Shown: positions 49,739 to 58,475 of the stretch, in pieces
Layout: each line of letters starts with the position of its first letter
Position numbering within the stretch: position 1 is the stretch's first letter
NCBI RefSeq assembly: GCF_003751445.1
Contig: NZ_RJUU01000001.1
Location: forward strand, 3,043,001 to 3,107,000
Source: Streptomyces sp. 840.1
Lineage (GTDB): Bacteria > Actinomycetota > Actinomycetes > Streptomycetales > Streptomycetaceae
Direction: 5' to 3'
Length of the DNA stretch: 64,000 nucleotides
The notes under the pieces: model-generated
Database searches by the model: none
Seen by the model: the letters and a program-made list of their open reading frames with translations, nothing else
What the model was told of the DNA's origin: nothing
Position numbers and translations under genes: made by a program

Positions 49739-50572
49739 CTACGGCAGCTCGATCCCCGTGTCGATTCCGTCCAGCGCGTGCGCGCACGGGCAGTCGCGGT
49801 CCGCCTCCGCGGGCAGCTCGCCCACCGCGTCGAAGAGGACCGAGCGCAGCCGGTCGACGTTGGCCGCGAACACCTTGAGCACTTCGGCGTGGGAGACGCC
49901 CTCGCCGGTCTCGGCGCCCGCGTCTAGGTCCGTCACCAGCGTCATCGTCGTGTAGCAGAGCCCCAGTTCGCGGGCGAGGACGGCTTCCGGGTGCCCGGTC
50001 ATGCCGACCACCGACCAGCCCATCGCCGCGTGCCAGCGCGATTCTGCCCGGGTCGAGAAGCGCGGTCCCTCGACGACCACCAGCGTCCCGCCGTCCACGG
50101 CCTCCCAGTCGCGGCCCCGGGCCGCCGCCAGCGCGGCCTTGCGGCCCTTGGGGCAGTACGGGTCGGCGAAGCCCAGGTGCACCACGTTCGGCACCACGCC
50201 GTCCGCTCGGGTCTCCCCGTCGTAGAAGGTCTGGGTACGGGTCTTCGTACGGTCCACCAGCTGGTCGGGCACGATCAGCGTTCCCGGTCCGTAGTCCGGC
50301 CGGAGCCCGCCGACCGCGCACGGGCCGAGCACCTGGCGAACCCCGACCGAGCGCAGCGCCCACAGATTGGCGCGGTAGTTGATGCGGTGCGGCGGCACGT
50401 GATGGCTGCGGCCGTGCCGGGGGAGGAAGGCGACCCGGCGGCCCCCGATCTCACCGAGGAACACGGAGTCGCTCGGCTGTCCGTAAGGGGTGTCCACGCG
50501 GACCTCGGTGACGTCCTCCAGGAAGGAGTACAGCCCCGAGCCGCCGATCACGCCGATCTCTGCGTTTGCCAT
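49739..50572 (-). CDS. mtnP: S-methyl-5'-thioadenosine phosphorylase
   Basis: 277 residues. The purine-nucleoside-phosphorylase family 2 signatures are present: IGVIGGSGLYSF, the phosphate/sugar segment FLPRHGRSHHVPPHRINYRANLWAL, VVVEGPRFSTRAESRW and GMTGHPEAVLARE. It splits methylthioadenosine with phosphate into adenine and methylthioribose-1-phosphate in methionine salvage. Cytoplasmic. ATG 50572 is preceded by a 167-bp MITE-like element that begins 12 bases upstream, so its promoter may lie inside the element. Confidence 0.92.
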   Translation of the reverse strand: MANAEIGVIGGSGLYSFLEDVTEVRVDTPYGQPSDSVFLGEIGGRRVAFLPRHGRSHHVPPHRINYRANLWALRSVGVRQVLGPCAVGGLRPDYGPGTLIVPDQLVDRTKTRTQTFYDGETRADGVVPNVVHLGFADPYCPKGRKAALAAARGRDWEAVDGGTLVVVEGPRFSTRAESRWHAAMGWSVVGMTGHPEAVLARELGLCYTTMTLVTDLDAGAETGEGVSHAEVLKVFAANVDRLRSVLFDAVGELPAEADRDCPCAHALDGIDTGIELP

Positions 50573-50583
50573 GCGTTCACCCT

Positions 50584-50750
50584 AGGGCCTGTCGTCAAAC
50601 GGCCGTCTGCCGCGCGGCGCCATGCACGCACTCCCGCCGCACCGGCCCCGGACCCCGGTACGTCCAGTACAGGGGCCTGAGGCCGGCACGCCGCGAGCAC
50701 GCACAGCGCGGCCGCCCTCCGGGCGACGACGGCAGTGTGACGACAGGCCC
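50584..50750. mobile_element. MITE-like element, 167 bp with 14-bp perfect terminal inverted repeats
   Basis: Ends AGGGCCTGTCGTCA (50584-50597) and TGACGACAGGCCCT (50737-50750) are exact inverted copies, and the similarity continues imperfectly inwards. The interior has no credible gene. Flanking bases CTAG at the left and CTGG at the right could be a worn target duplication. The size and structure fit a non-autonomous IS derivative. Confidence 0.7.
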
Positions 50751-50826
50751 TGGCGGGACCGCAAACGCGGGTGACCCCGCCGAGTTGGATCAGCGGGGTC
50801 ACGGGCGAAGCAGGTGGGGCGGCGGC

Positions 50827-51198
50827 TCAGGCAGCCGACGTACCGCTCGAGGAGCTCGACGACGAGCCCGAAGAACTTGACGAACTCGAGGACGAAGATC
50901 CCGAAGAGGAGGACGTCGACGAGGACGAAGAGGCCGAGGACTTGGTGTCCGACCCCGTCGAGGACGATCCGGAACCGGCGGCCTTCGCGGCGGCCGGGGC
51001 CGGCGTGCTGCTCGACGAGGAGCCGCGGCTGTCGTTCCGGTAGAAGCCGGAGCCCTTGAAGACAATGCCGACCGCCGAGAACACCTTCTTGAGGCGTCCT
51101 TCGCAGTTCGGGCACACCGTCAGGGCGTCATCGGTGAACTTCTGCACCGCTTCGAGGCCCTCGCCACACTCGGTGCACTGGTACTGATAGGTCGGCAC
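50827..51198 (-). CDS. FmdB-type zinc-ribbon protein with serine-rich tail
   Basis: 123 residues from GTG 51198 with AGGAGGAAC upstream. The first 45 residues are the FmdB regulatory zinc ribbon: MPTYQYQCTECGEGLE, then CPNCEGRLKKVFS. This is followed by GIVFKGSGFYRND and an extraordinary tail of about 65 residues that is almost only Ser, Gly, Thr and Ala. The family's biochemical role is not settled. A CIRCE-type operator overlaps the ribosome-binding-site region, implying heat-shock (HrcA) control. Confidence 0.9.
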   Translation of the reverse strand: MPTYQYQCTECGEGLEAVQKFTDDALTVCPNCEGRLKKVFSAVGIVFKGSGFYRNDSRGSSSSSTPAPAAAKAAGSGSSSTGSDTKSSASSSSSTSSSSGSSSSSSSSSSGSSSSSSSGTSAA

Positions 51199-51207
51199 TT
51201 GTTCCTC

Positions 51208-51234
51208 CTGGCACTCTGACTCAATGAGTGCTAA
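51208..51234 (-). promoter_or_regulatory. CIRCE-like HrcA operator upstream of the FmdB gene
   Basis: Read on the minus strand: TTAGCACTC, nine bases, GAGTGCCAG. The CIRCE consensus is TTAGCACTC-N9-GAGTGCTAA, so 16 of 18 arm bases match and the spacer length is exact. The two deviating bases lie where the right arm runs into the Shine-Dalgarno AGGAGG. It ends nine bases before the GTG start. Confidence 0.82.
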
Positions 51235-51264
51235 CGACGCTCCATAGTGACGTATTCCGCTGGA

Positions 51265-52551
51265 TCAGTCCACCGTGACCGGCCCGCGGTGACCGATCCC
51301 ACGTGCCACGGTCCGCCCCGAGGTGCTCGGCAGGAGCCTGGACCGCAGTGCCAGCAGGGTCACCAGAGCCAGCACCGTACCCACCAGCGGCACCAGGAAT
51401 CCGGTGCTCGCGCCGTGGGCGTCCGCGAGCTGACCGGCGACCGTCACGGCCGCCGCCTGCCCGAGCGCGACCGCACCCGTCAGCCAGGTGAACGCCTCGG
51501 TCCTGGCGGAGGCGGGAACCAGCGCCTCGACCAGCGTGTAGCCGCTGATCAGGGCCGGGGCGATGCAGAGGCCCACCAGCAGCCCGAGCGCGGCCAGCAG
51601 GGGCACGGAGTGCACCGCCCACAGGCCCGACGCGGTCAGGGTCAGCCCCGCGTACCCGGCGATCAGCCGGCGCCTCGGCCCGCTCTTCCAGGCGATGGCA
51701 CCGCAGGCGATCCCGGCCAGCATGTTGCCGGCCGCGAAGATTCCGTAGAGCACCCCGTTCGAACCGGGGCTGCCGATCTCCTCGGCGAAGGCGGTCAGCG
51801 AGACCTGCATGCCGCCGAAGACCGCGCCGATCCCGAGGAAGGCCACCGCGAGCACGCGCACGCCCGGCACCGACAGGGCGGAGGCGTGCCGCGGGGAGCC
51901 GCCGGCGGGTCCGGTGTCGCGCACGGACGGCTGGGTGGCGCGCTGCGCGGCGAAGAACAGTCCGCCGACCAGCGTCAGCGCGGCTTCCGCGATGAGCCCC
52001 GCCGCCGGGTGCACCCCGGTGCACAGCGCGGTGGCGATGACCGGGCCGATGACGAAGGTGAACTCGTCCGTCACCGACTCGAAGGCGGCGGCGGTGGACA
52101 TCAGGGGCGAGGCCTCGCGGCCCGGCGCGGCCCCGAGCACGGCAGCCCAGCGGGCACGCACCATCGGGCCGATCTGCGGGATGGAGGCGCCCGTCGGCAC
52201 AGCGGCCAGGAACAGCGCCCAGATCGGCGCGTCCGCCAGCGCGAGCGCCGTCAGCGCGCCCACGGACGCCGCGTGCACCAGGACGCCGGGCAGCAGGACC
52301 GCCCGCTGTCCGAAGCGGTCGGCGAGCTTGCCGGTCTGCGGCGCGAACAGTGCCATGGAGACGCCGCTCACGGCGGCGACGGCGCCGGCGCTGCCGTAGG
52401 AGCCGGTGGTGTGCTGGACCAGCAGGACGATGCCGATGGTCAGCATGGCGAACGGCTGCCGTGCGGCGAAGCCCGGCAGGAGGAAGGTCCACGCACCCGG
52501 AGTGCGTAGCAACTGCCCGTATCCGGGGCGGTCGGAGACCGTGGACACCAC
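51265..52551 (-). CDS. MFS transporter
   Basis: 428 residues from GTG 52551 (AGAAAGG eight bases upstream). Twelve membrane segments are predicted. Motif A appears as GKLADRFGQRAVLLPG, and SFxPxIGPMVRARW-like TGASIPQIGPMVRARW follows. The C-terminal half begins at VPGVRVLAVAFLGIGAVFGGMQVS. It resembles proton-coupled sugar or drug exporters of the YfcJ/AraJ-like group. Substrate unknown. No adjacent regulator; three GATCGTTG boxes lie 200 bases upstream. Confidence 0.88.
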   Translation of the reverse strand: MVSTVSDRPGYGQLLRTPGAWTFLLPGFAARQPFAMLTIGIVLLVQHTTGSYGSAGAVAAVSGVSMALFAPQTGKLADRFGQRAVLLPGVLVHAASVGALTALALADAPIWALFLAAVPTGASIPQIGPMVRARWAAVLGAAPGREASPLMSTAAAFESVTDEFTFVIGPVIATALCTGVHPAAGLIAEAALTLVGGLFFAAQRATQPSVRDTGPAGGSPRHASALSVPGVRVLAVAFLGIGAVFGGMQVSLTAFAEEIGSPGSNGVLYGIFAAGNMLAGIACGAIAWKSGPRRRLIAGYAGLTLTASGLWAVHSVPLLAALGLLVGLCIAPALISGYTLVEALVPASARTEAFTWLTGAVALGQAAAVTVAGQLADAHGASTGFLVPLVGTVLALVTLLALRSRLLPSTSGRTVARGIGHRGPVTVD

Positions 52552-53019
52552 GGTCCATGCCTTTCTGCCGCCTGGTGGCCATGCTCCTGCGGTACGGGCC
52601 GGCACCTGGGGTGCGGGCCCGGTCAGGGGCTGCCGAGAGCTGTCCTCTTCGCGCGGGACTGCGGTAGATGCCGGGCGCTCACAGCAGAGGCGGAGGACGC
52701 CACGACCGCCATACGGTCGCGCCAGCTCTGCGTCAGGCAGAGTTGGTCGATCAAGATCGTTGGGTGTCGATCGTTGATGGGTCGATCGTTGATTGTCGGT
52801 TGGTCTGAAATGCGGGTGGGTCGTTCACTGCCGGATGCCTGCGGCCGGCCGCCGGGAGGCGGCGCCGGGTCCGGCGACCGGGCCGGCCGCGGTGGTGCGC
52901 GTCACGGCCGTACGCCTACGGGGCATCGGCAGATTTCCTTCATCGTACAGGCAGGTTTCGCTGCGTACCTGCGATTGTGCGCTAGTCACCCTCCGTAACC
53001 TGCGAACGCGGGCGCCCCC
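52552..53019. other. Mostly non-coding stretch between MFS and antiporter genes
   Basis: About 470 bases. It contains three spaced GATCGTTG boxes (52755, 52769, 52784) and one possible 33-codon gene on the minus strand (52825-52926). I see nothing else convincing. Confidence 0.5.
52825..52926 (-). CDS. Possible 33-residue basic peptide
   Basis: ATG 52926 preceded by AAGGA at ten bases, then 33 codons rich in Arg, Ala, Thr and Pro (MPRRRTAVTRTTAAGP, ending AAGIRQ). It follows the antiporter gene in the same direction by about 90 bases. Too short to judge; reported because its ribosome-binding site and codon use look genuine. Confidence 0.25.
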   Translation of the reverse strand: MPRRRTAVTRTTAAGPVAGPGAASRRPAAGIRQ

Positions 53020-54741
53020 TCACTGGTGGGCCTTCGCTTCGCGTTCCTTCGCGTCTCGTGCGTCACGTTCCTTCGCCTCACGGTCCCCTGCCTCGCGGGC
53101 CCTCGCCTCGCGCACCTTCGCGCCGCGGGTCTTCATCTCCCGGGGCGGCGCCTCGTGCGGCTTCGTCTCGTCCGGTGTCCGGCCGAGCTTCTTCACCGCC
53201 TTGAGCGCGTTGGAGACGTGCGGCCCGGTGAAGGGCTCCGTGCCGGGGTTCCCGTCGGTGCCCAGCCAGCTCGCCAGCTTGCCGCCCTCGCCGACCGCGC
53301 GCAGCCGGGCCTCCGTTGCGTCGCGCACCGGATCGGTGGTGACCACCAGCAGTTCGTCGCCCCGGCGCAGCACCGTCGGCGGGGTGGGGACGAAGCTCTT
53401 GTCGTCGCGTACGACGAGGGTCACGGCGGCGCCCGATGGCAGTCGCAGTTCACCGACCTCGACGCCGTGCATCTTCGACTTGGCCGGGATGGCCACCGAC
53501 AGCAGATGTCCGCGCAGTCGCTCCAGGGGCGCCGACTCGATGCCCAGGTCGGCCGCCTCGGACGGGGCCTGGCCGATCTTGAGGGCCTTCGCGAGCCACG
53601 GCAGCGTCGGGCCCTGGATGAGGGTGTAGACGATGACGAGGACGAAGACGATGTTGAAGACCCGGGTGGAACCATCGATGCCGGACACCATCGGAATGGT
53701 CGCCAGGACGATGGGTACGGCACCGCGCAGCCCCGCCCAGGACATCAGGGCCTTCTCCTGCCAAGGCAGCCGGAACGGGGCCAGCGCCAGGAAGACCTCC
53801 AGCGGCCGGGCCACCACGGTGAGCACCAGGCCCACGACGACGGCGGGCCAGAAGTCGTCGACCAGTTCGTGCGGGGTGACCAGCAGGCCGAGCAGCACGA
53901 ACATGCCGATCTGGGCCAGCCAGCCGAGCCCGTCGGCGAATCCTCGGGTGGCGGGCCAGTGCGGGAGCTTGGCGTTGCCGAGGATCATCGCCGCGAGGTA
54001 GACGGCGAGGAAGCCACTGCCGTGCACCATGGCGCCCGCCGCGTACGCGGACACCGCGATCGCCATCACGGCGATGGGGTAGAGGCCGGAGGCGGGCAGC
54101 GCCACGTGCCGCAGCCCGAACGAGCCGAGCCAGCCGACCGCGATGCCGACGGCCGCGCCGATCGCCAGCTCCAGTGCTATCTCGCCGACCAGCACGTACC
54201 AGTGGTCCACCGGGCCGACGGTCGAGAAGGCCACCACCAGGATCACCACGGGGGCGTCGTTGAAGCCGGACTCGGCCTCCAGGACACCGGTGATCCGGGC
54301 GGGCAACGGCACCTTGCGCAGGACGGAGAAGACCGCGGCGGCGTCCGTCGAGGAGACGACCGCGCCGATGATCAGCGCCTGCCGCCACTCCAGGCCGACC
54401 AGGTAGTGCGCCCCGGCGGCGGTCACGCCCACGCTCACCGCGACGCCGACGGTGGAAAGCATCGCAGCCGCCGGCAGCGCGGGTCTGACCTCTTTCCACT
54501 TCGTGCCGAGGCCGCCCTCGGCGAGGATCACGACCAGGGCCGCGTACCCGATGACCTGCGTCAGTTCCGCGTTGTCGAACTTGACGTCGAAGAGCCCGTC
54601 CTGCCCCATGACGACGCCGATGCCGAGGTACAGGAGCAGGCTCGGGAGCCCGCTGCGCGACGAGATCCGGACCGCCGCCACCGCGACGAGCAGGACAAGT
54701 GAGCAGACGAGCAGGAGCTCGTTGAGCGCGTGGACAGTCAG
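53020..54741 (-). CDS. CPA1-type potassium (or sodium)/proton antiporter, probable CTG start
   Basis: 573 residues if translation begins at CTG 54741, seven bases after GGGAAGGA. The shorter reading from GTG 54681 would remove the first membrane helix (ELLLVCSLVLLVAVAAV) and has no ribosome-binding site. About 12-13 helices, with the CPA1 ion-site motif ESGFNDAPVVI, resemble CvrA/NhaP2. A cytoplasmic TrkA-C-like domain (VGELRLPSGAAVTLVVRDD, RRGDELLVVTT) spans about 400-490. The tail is a highly charged repeat (EARAREAGDREAKERDA). It exports cations and imports protons. Confidence 0.88.
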   Translation of the reverse strand: MTVHALNELLLVCSLVLLVAVAAVRISSRSGLPSLLLYLGIGVVMGQDGLFDVKFDNAELTQVIGYAALVVILAEGGLGTKWKEVRPALPAAAMLSTVGVAVSVGVTAAGAHYLVGLEWRQALIIGAVVSSTDAAAVFSVLRKVPLPARITGVLEAESGFNDAPVVILVVAFSTVGPVDHWYVLVGEIALELAIGAAVGIAVGWLGSFGLRHVALPASGLYPIAVMAIAVSAYAAGAMVHGSGFLAVYLAAMILGNAKLPHWPATRGFADGLGWLAQIGMFVLLGLLVTPHELVDDFWPAVVVGLVLTVVARPLEVFLALAPFRLPWQEKALMSWAGLRGAVPIVLATIPMVSGIDGSTRVFNIVFVLVIVYTLIQGPTLPWLAKALKIGQAPSEAADLGIESAPLERLRGHLLSVAIPAKSKMHGVEVGELRLPSGAAVTLVVRDDKSFVPTPPTVLRRGDELLVVTTDPVRDATEARLRAVGEGGKLASWLGTDGNPGTEPFTGPHVSNALKAVKKLGRTPDETKPHEAPPREMKTRGAKVREARAREAGDREAKERDARDAKEREAKAHQ

Positions 54742-54957
54742 TGGCCGGTCCTTCCCTGCGAGCGCCTGCCGGATCGTGTTCCGGCGGCCGGTACTTCGTT
54801 ACCTTACCTAATCTTTAACGTTTTCTTGATGCGTTCGAGTACTCGTGCGATCGCTACGCAATTCGAACCATCCCGATACCGCGTCAGAGGGGCCTCAGCG
54901 CTGCGCCTATGGTTGCTCCTGCACTCCCAGGACCACCCTGCCCCTCGAAGGACAGCG

Positions 54958-57708
54958 ATGCCCGCCAACACAACCGCCTCTTCCGGCTCCACCGGTACCG
55001 CCGGTGGCGGGTCGCGCAAGAAGAAGGGGCGACGCGCCCGCAAAATCGTGATCGTCCTGGTGCTGGCGCTTGTCGCGGGTATCGGATTCGGCACGTACTG
55101 GTCCGTATCGACCGTGCGGGCCTCGTACCCGCAGACCAACGGGACCGCCCAGCTCGCCGGCCTCGACAGCAACGTCGAGGTCAAGCGCGACAGCTACGGC
55201 ATTCCGCAGATCTACGCAGACTCCGACGCCGACCTGTTCCGCGCCCAGGGATTCGTCCAGGCGCAGGACCGCTTCTGGGAGATGGACGTCCGCCGTCACA
55301 TGACGGCCGGCCGGCTCTCCGAGATGTTCGGCTCCGGCCAGGTCGAGACGGACTCCTTCCTGCGCACCCTGGGCTGGCGCAAGGTCGCCCAGGAGGAGTA
55401 CGACCACGTCCTGTCCGCGGAGACCAAGAAGAACCTCCAGTCGTACGCGGACGGCGTGAACGCCTACCTCAAGGGCCGCGACGGCAAGGACATCTCCGTC
55501 GAGTACGCGGCTCTGGGCCTCACCAACGACTACAAGCCGACGAAGTGGACCCCGGTCGACTCGGTCGCCTGGCTCAAGGCCATGGCCTGGGACCTGCGCG
55601 GCAACATGCAGGACGAGATCGACCGTTCGCTGATGACCAGCAGGCTCGACGCGAAGCAGATCGAGGACCTGTACCCGCCGTACCCGTACGACAAGCACAA
55701 GCCGATCGTCTCCGAGGGCGGGATCTCCCCGGCCACCGGGAAGTACGACCCGCAGGCGACGCCGTCCGACAGCCTCGGCTCGTCGACCGTGCAGGGCGCC
55801 ACCGAGGGGCTCAACACCCAGCTCGGCGCGCTCTCCGACACCCTCGACAAGATCCCCTCGCTGCTCGGTCCGAACGGCACCGGCATCGGGTCGAACTCCT
55901 GGGTGGTCTCGGGCAAGTACACGACGACCAACAAGCCGCTGCTCGCCAACGACCCGCACCTCGCGCCGCAGCTGCCCTCGCTCTGGTACCAGATGGGGCT
56001 GCACTGCCGCAGCGTCTCGGCCACCTGCAAGTACGACACCGCCGGCTACACGTTCTCCGGCATGCCGGGCGTGATCATCGGCCACAACCAGGACGTCGCC
56101 TGGGGCTTCACCAACCTGGGCGCGGACGTCACCGACCTCTTCCTCGAGAAGGTCTCCGCCGACGGCTACCAGTACGACGGCAAGGTGAAGCCCTTCACCA
56201 CCCGCGAGGAGACCATCAAGGTCGCCGGCGGCAAGGACCGGCACATCACCGTCCGTGAGACGAACAACGGCCCGCTGGTCTCCGACCGCAGCAGCGAGCT
56301 GGAGAAGGTCGGCCAGAAGGCGCCCGTGACCAACGCCGCCCCCGACCGTGCGGACGGCTACGGGGTGGCGCTGAAGTGGACCGCGCTGGAGCCCGGCCAC
56401 TCCATGGACGCCGTCTTCGAGCTCAACCGCGCCAAGGACTTCACGACCTTCCGGGCGGCGGCTGAGCACTTCGAGGTCCCCTCGCAGAACCTGATCTACG
56501 CCGACACCAAGGGCCACATCGGCTACCAGGCGCCGGGGAAGATCCCGCAGCGCAAGTCCGGTGACGGCACGATGCCCAGCCCCGGCTGGTCCTCGGAGTA
56601 CGGCTGGAAGAAGGACCCGATTCCGTTCGACCAGCTGCCGTACGAGTACGACCCGAAGCGCGGGTACATCGTCACCGCCAACCAGGCGGTCGTCGACGAG
56701 GCCAAGTACCCGTACATGCTCACCAAGGACTGGGGCTACGGCACCCGCAGCCAGCGGATCAACGACCTCATCCAGTCGAAGATCAAGGGTGGCGGGAAGA
56801 TCTCGACCGATGACATGCAGAAGATGCAGATGGACAACACCAGCGAGATCGCCGCGCTGCTGGTGCCCGAACTGATGAAGATCAACATCTCGGACAAGGA
56901 CGTCCGGGAGGCGCAGAAGCTGCTGGAGGGCTGGGACTACACCCAGGAGTCCGACTCGGCGGCCGCCGCGTACTTCAACGCGGTCTGGCGCAACATCCTC
57001 AAGCTGGCCTTCGGCGACAAGCTGCCCAAGGAGATGCGCGTCAAGGGCGAATGCCTGAACGTGCCGCCGGCCAAGAGCTCGGGCCCGGTCGACGAGCAGG
57101 ACAGGCTGGTACGCGAATGCGGCCAGCGCGCCCCCGACTCGGCGCAGCCGGACGGCGGCGACCGCTGGTACCAGGTCGTCGAGAACCTCATGGACAAGCC
57201 GGACAGCGACTGGTGGAAGGCGCCGGCGAACCGCAAGGACAAGGCGACCGGCAACCGTGAGGAGCTGTTCGCCCGCGCCATGGAGGACGCCCGCTGGGAG
57301 CTGACGGCCAAGCTCGGCAAGGACATCACCACCTGGAACTGGGGCCGGCTGCACCAGCTGACCCTGAAGAACCAGACCCTCGGTACGGAGGGGCCCGGAC
57401 TGCTCCAGCGGGTGCTCAACCGCGGCCCGTGGAACCTGGGCGGCGGCGAGGCCGCGGTGGACGCCACCGGCTGGAACGCCGCAGGCGGCTACGAGGTCGT
57501 GTGGGTCCCGTCGATGCGGATGGTCGTCAACGTGGGGGACTGGGACAAGTCCCGCTGGATCAACCTCACCGGCGCCTCCGGGCACGCGTTCAGCGCGCAC
57601 TACACCGACCAGACGGACAAGTGGGTCAACGGCGAGCTGCTCGACTGGTCCTACGGGACGAACGCGGTCACCGGGTCGACGACGGACACGCTGACCCTGA
57701 AGCCGTGA
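54958..57708 (+). CDS. Penicillin-acylase-family Ntn hydrolase, membrane anchored
   Basis: 916 residues from ATG 54958. A basic leader (KKKGRRARK) and one hydrophobic segment (IVIVLVLALVAGIGFGTYW, 30-48) form a signal anchor. The alpha chain, the spacer (about 265-311) and the beta chain with the nucleophile Ser312 in GIGSNSWVVSG follow. Downstream are LLANDPHL and GMPGVIIGHNQDVAWGFTN. The precursor should cut itself before Ser312. Relatives hydrolyse acyl amides such as beta-lactams or acyl-homoserine lactones. Substrate unknown. Divergent from the antiporter over an AT-richer promoter region. Confidence 0.92.
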   Translation: MPANTTASSGSTGTAGGGSRKKKGRRARKIVIVLVLALVAGIGFGTYWSVSTVRASYPQTNGTAQLAGLDSNVEVKRDSYGIPQIYADSDADLFRAQGFVQAQDRFWEMDVRRHMTAGRLSEMFGSGQVETDSFLRTLGWRKVAQEEYDHVLSAETKKNLQSYADGVNAYLKGRDGKDISVEYAALGLTNDYKPTKWTPVDSVAWLKAMAWDLRGNMQDEIDRSLMTSRLDAKQIEDLYPPYPYDKHKPIVSEGGISPATGKYDPQATPSDSLGSSTVQGATEGLNTQLGALSDTLDKIPSLLGPNGTGIGSNSWVVSGKYTTTNKPLLANDPHLAPQLPSLWYQMGLHCRSVSATCKYDTAGYTFSGMPGVIIGHNQDVAWGFTNLGADVTDLFLEKVSADGYQYDGKVKPFTTREETIKVAGGKDRHITVRETNNGPLVSDRSSELEKVGQKAPVTNAAPDRADGYGVALKWTALEPGHSMDAVFELNRAKDFTTFRAAAEHFEVPSQNLIYADTKGHIGYQAPGKIPQRKSGDGTMPSPGWSSEYGWKKDPIPFDQLPYEYDPKRGYIVTANQAVVDEAKYPYMLTKDWGYGTRSQRINDLIQSKIKGGGKISTDDMQKMQMDNTSEIAALLVPELMKINISDKDVREAQKLLEGWDYTQESDSAAAAYFNAVWRNILKLAFGDKLPKEMRVKGECLNVPPAKSSGPVDEQDRLVRECGQRAPDSAQPDGGDRWYQVVENLMDKPDSDWWKAPANRKDKATGNREELFARAMEDARWELTAKLGKDITTWNWGRLHQLTLKNQTLGTEGPGLLQRVLNRGPWNLGGGEAAVDATGWNAAGGYEVVWVPSMRMVVNVGDWDKSRWINLTGASGHAFSAHYTDQTDKWVNGELLDWSYGTNAVTGSTTDTLTLKP

Positions 57709-57780
57709 GGGGTGCGCTGATCCTGAAGCCGTGAGTGCGGGCCCGTTCCTGGAGTCTTCGGGGGCGGGCCCGCGGTGTTG

Positions 57781-58392
57781 TCAGCCGGCGCCGCCGAAGC
57801 GCCGCGATCCCGTCGGTGTCACGACCGCGTCCACGGGGTGGTCGTGCGGTTCCGCCGGGACCCGCGCGGTCACCTCGTCGTCGTACAGCAGGACGACCAG
57901 GGCGGGGTGCGCCCCGGCCGCCGAGAGCCGGGCCAGCACCCGGTCGTAGCTGCCGCCGCCCCGGCCCAGCCGCATCCCGCGCCCGTCCACAGCCAGGCCC
58001 GGCAGCAGCACCGCCCCGGCGTCCAGGACGGCGTCGGGGCCGAGCCGCTCGCCGGCCGGCTCCAGCAGCCCTCGGCCGGCCTTCCCGAGGCTCCCGGGAC
58101 CCTCGTACGGCGCCCAGTCCAGGTCGTTGTCCGGCAGGAGCACCGGCAGCAGCACCCGGACGCCCCGGGCGCGCAGGGCGTCCAGCAGGGCACGGGTGCC
58201 CGGTTCGCGCCCCACCGAGACGTACGCGGCGACGGTACGGGCCCGGGAGAGCTCGGGGAGCGCGAGCGCGTGACGGGCGAGAACCGCGGCGGCCCGTTCG
58301 ACGTCCTCATCGGTCAGGAGGCGTCGTGCTGCGAGCAGTTCACGCCGCAGCAGTGCCTTTGCGGACATGTCGGTGTTCAACGGGGCACCCAC
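57781..58392 (-). CDS. 5-formyltetrahydrofolate cyclo-ligase
   Basis: 203 residues from GTG 58392; ATG 58368 is the alternative and neither has a strong ribosome-binding site. MTHFS features: RRELLAARR at the start, TVAAYVSVGREPGT, VLLPVLLPDNDLDW and the ATP/phosphate loop MRLGRGGGSYDR. It converts 5-formyl-THF to 5,10-methenyl-THF with ATP. Divergent from galU across about 80 bases, where GTACT-N10-AGTAC forms a small palindrome. The gene pair cyclo-ligase/galU is common in actinobacteria. Confidence 0.92.
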   Translation of the reverse strand: MGAPLNTDMSAKALLRRELLAARRLLTDEDVERAAAVLARHALALPELSRARTVAAYVSVGREPGTRALLDALRARGVRVLLPVLLPDNDLDWAPYEGPGSLGKAGRGLLEPAGERLGPDAVLDAGAVLLPGLAVDGRGMRLGRGGGSYDRVLARLSAAGAHPALVVLLYDDEVTARVPAEPHDHPVDAVVTPTGSRRFGGAG

Positions 58393-58475
58393 AGATCTCT
58401 CGTACTGGCATATATGAGTACAAAGTTAACCGGAGGATCATCTTCCGCCCATGTGCGCCGGTTAAGGTTCTGCGC

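Noticed and set aside
54907..57600. 897-codon open frame opposite the penicillin-acylase gene
   Set aside because: Shadow frame produced by GC-rich third positions; Val/Leu/Gly/Arg-only composition, no domain, and the plus-strand gene has full catalytic motifs.
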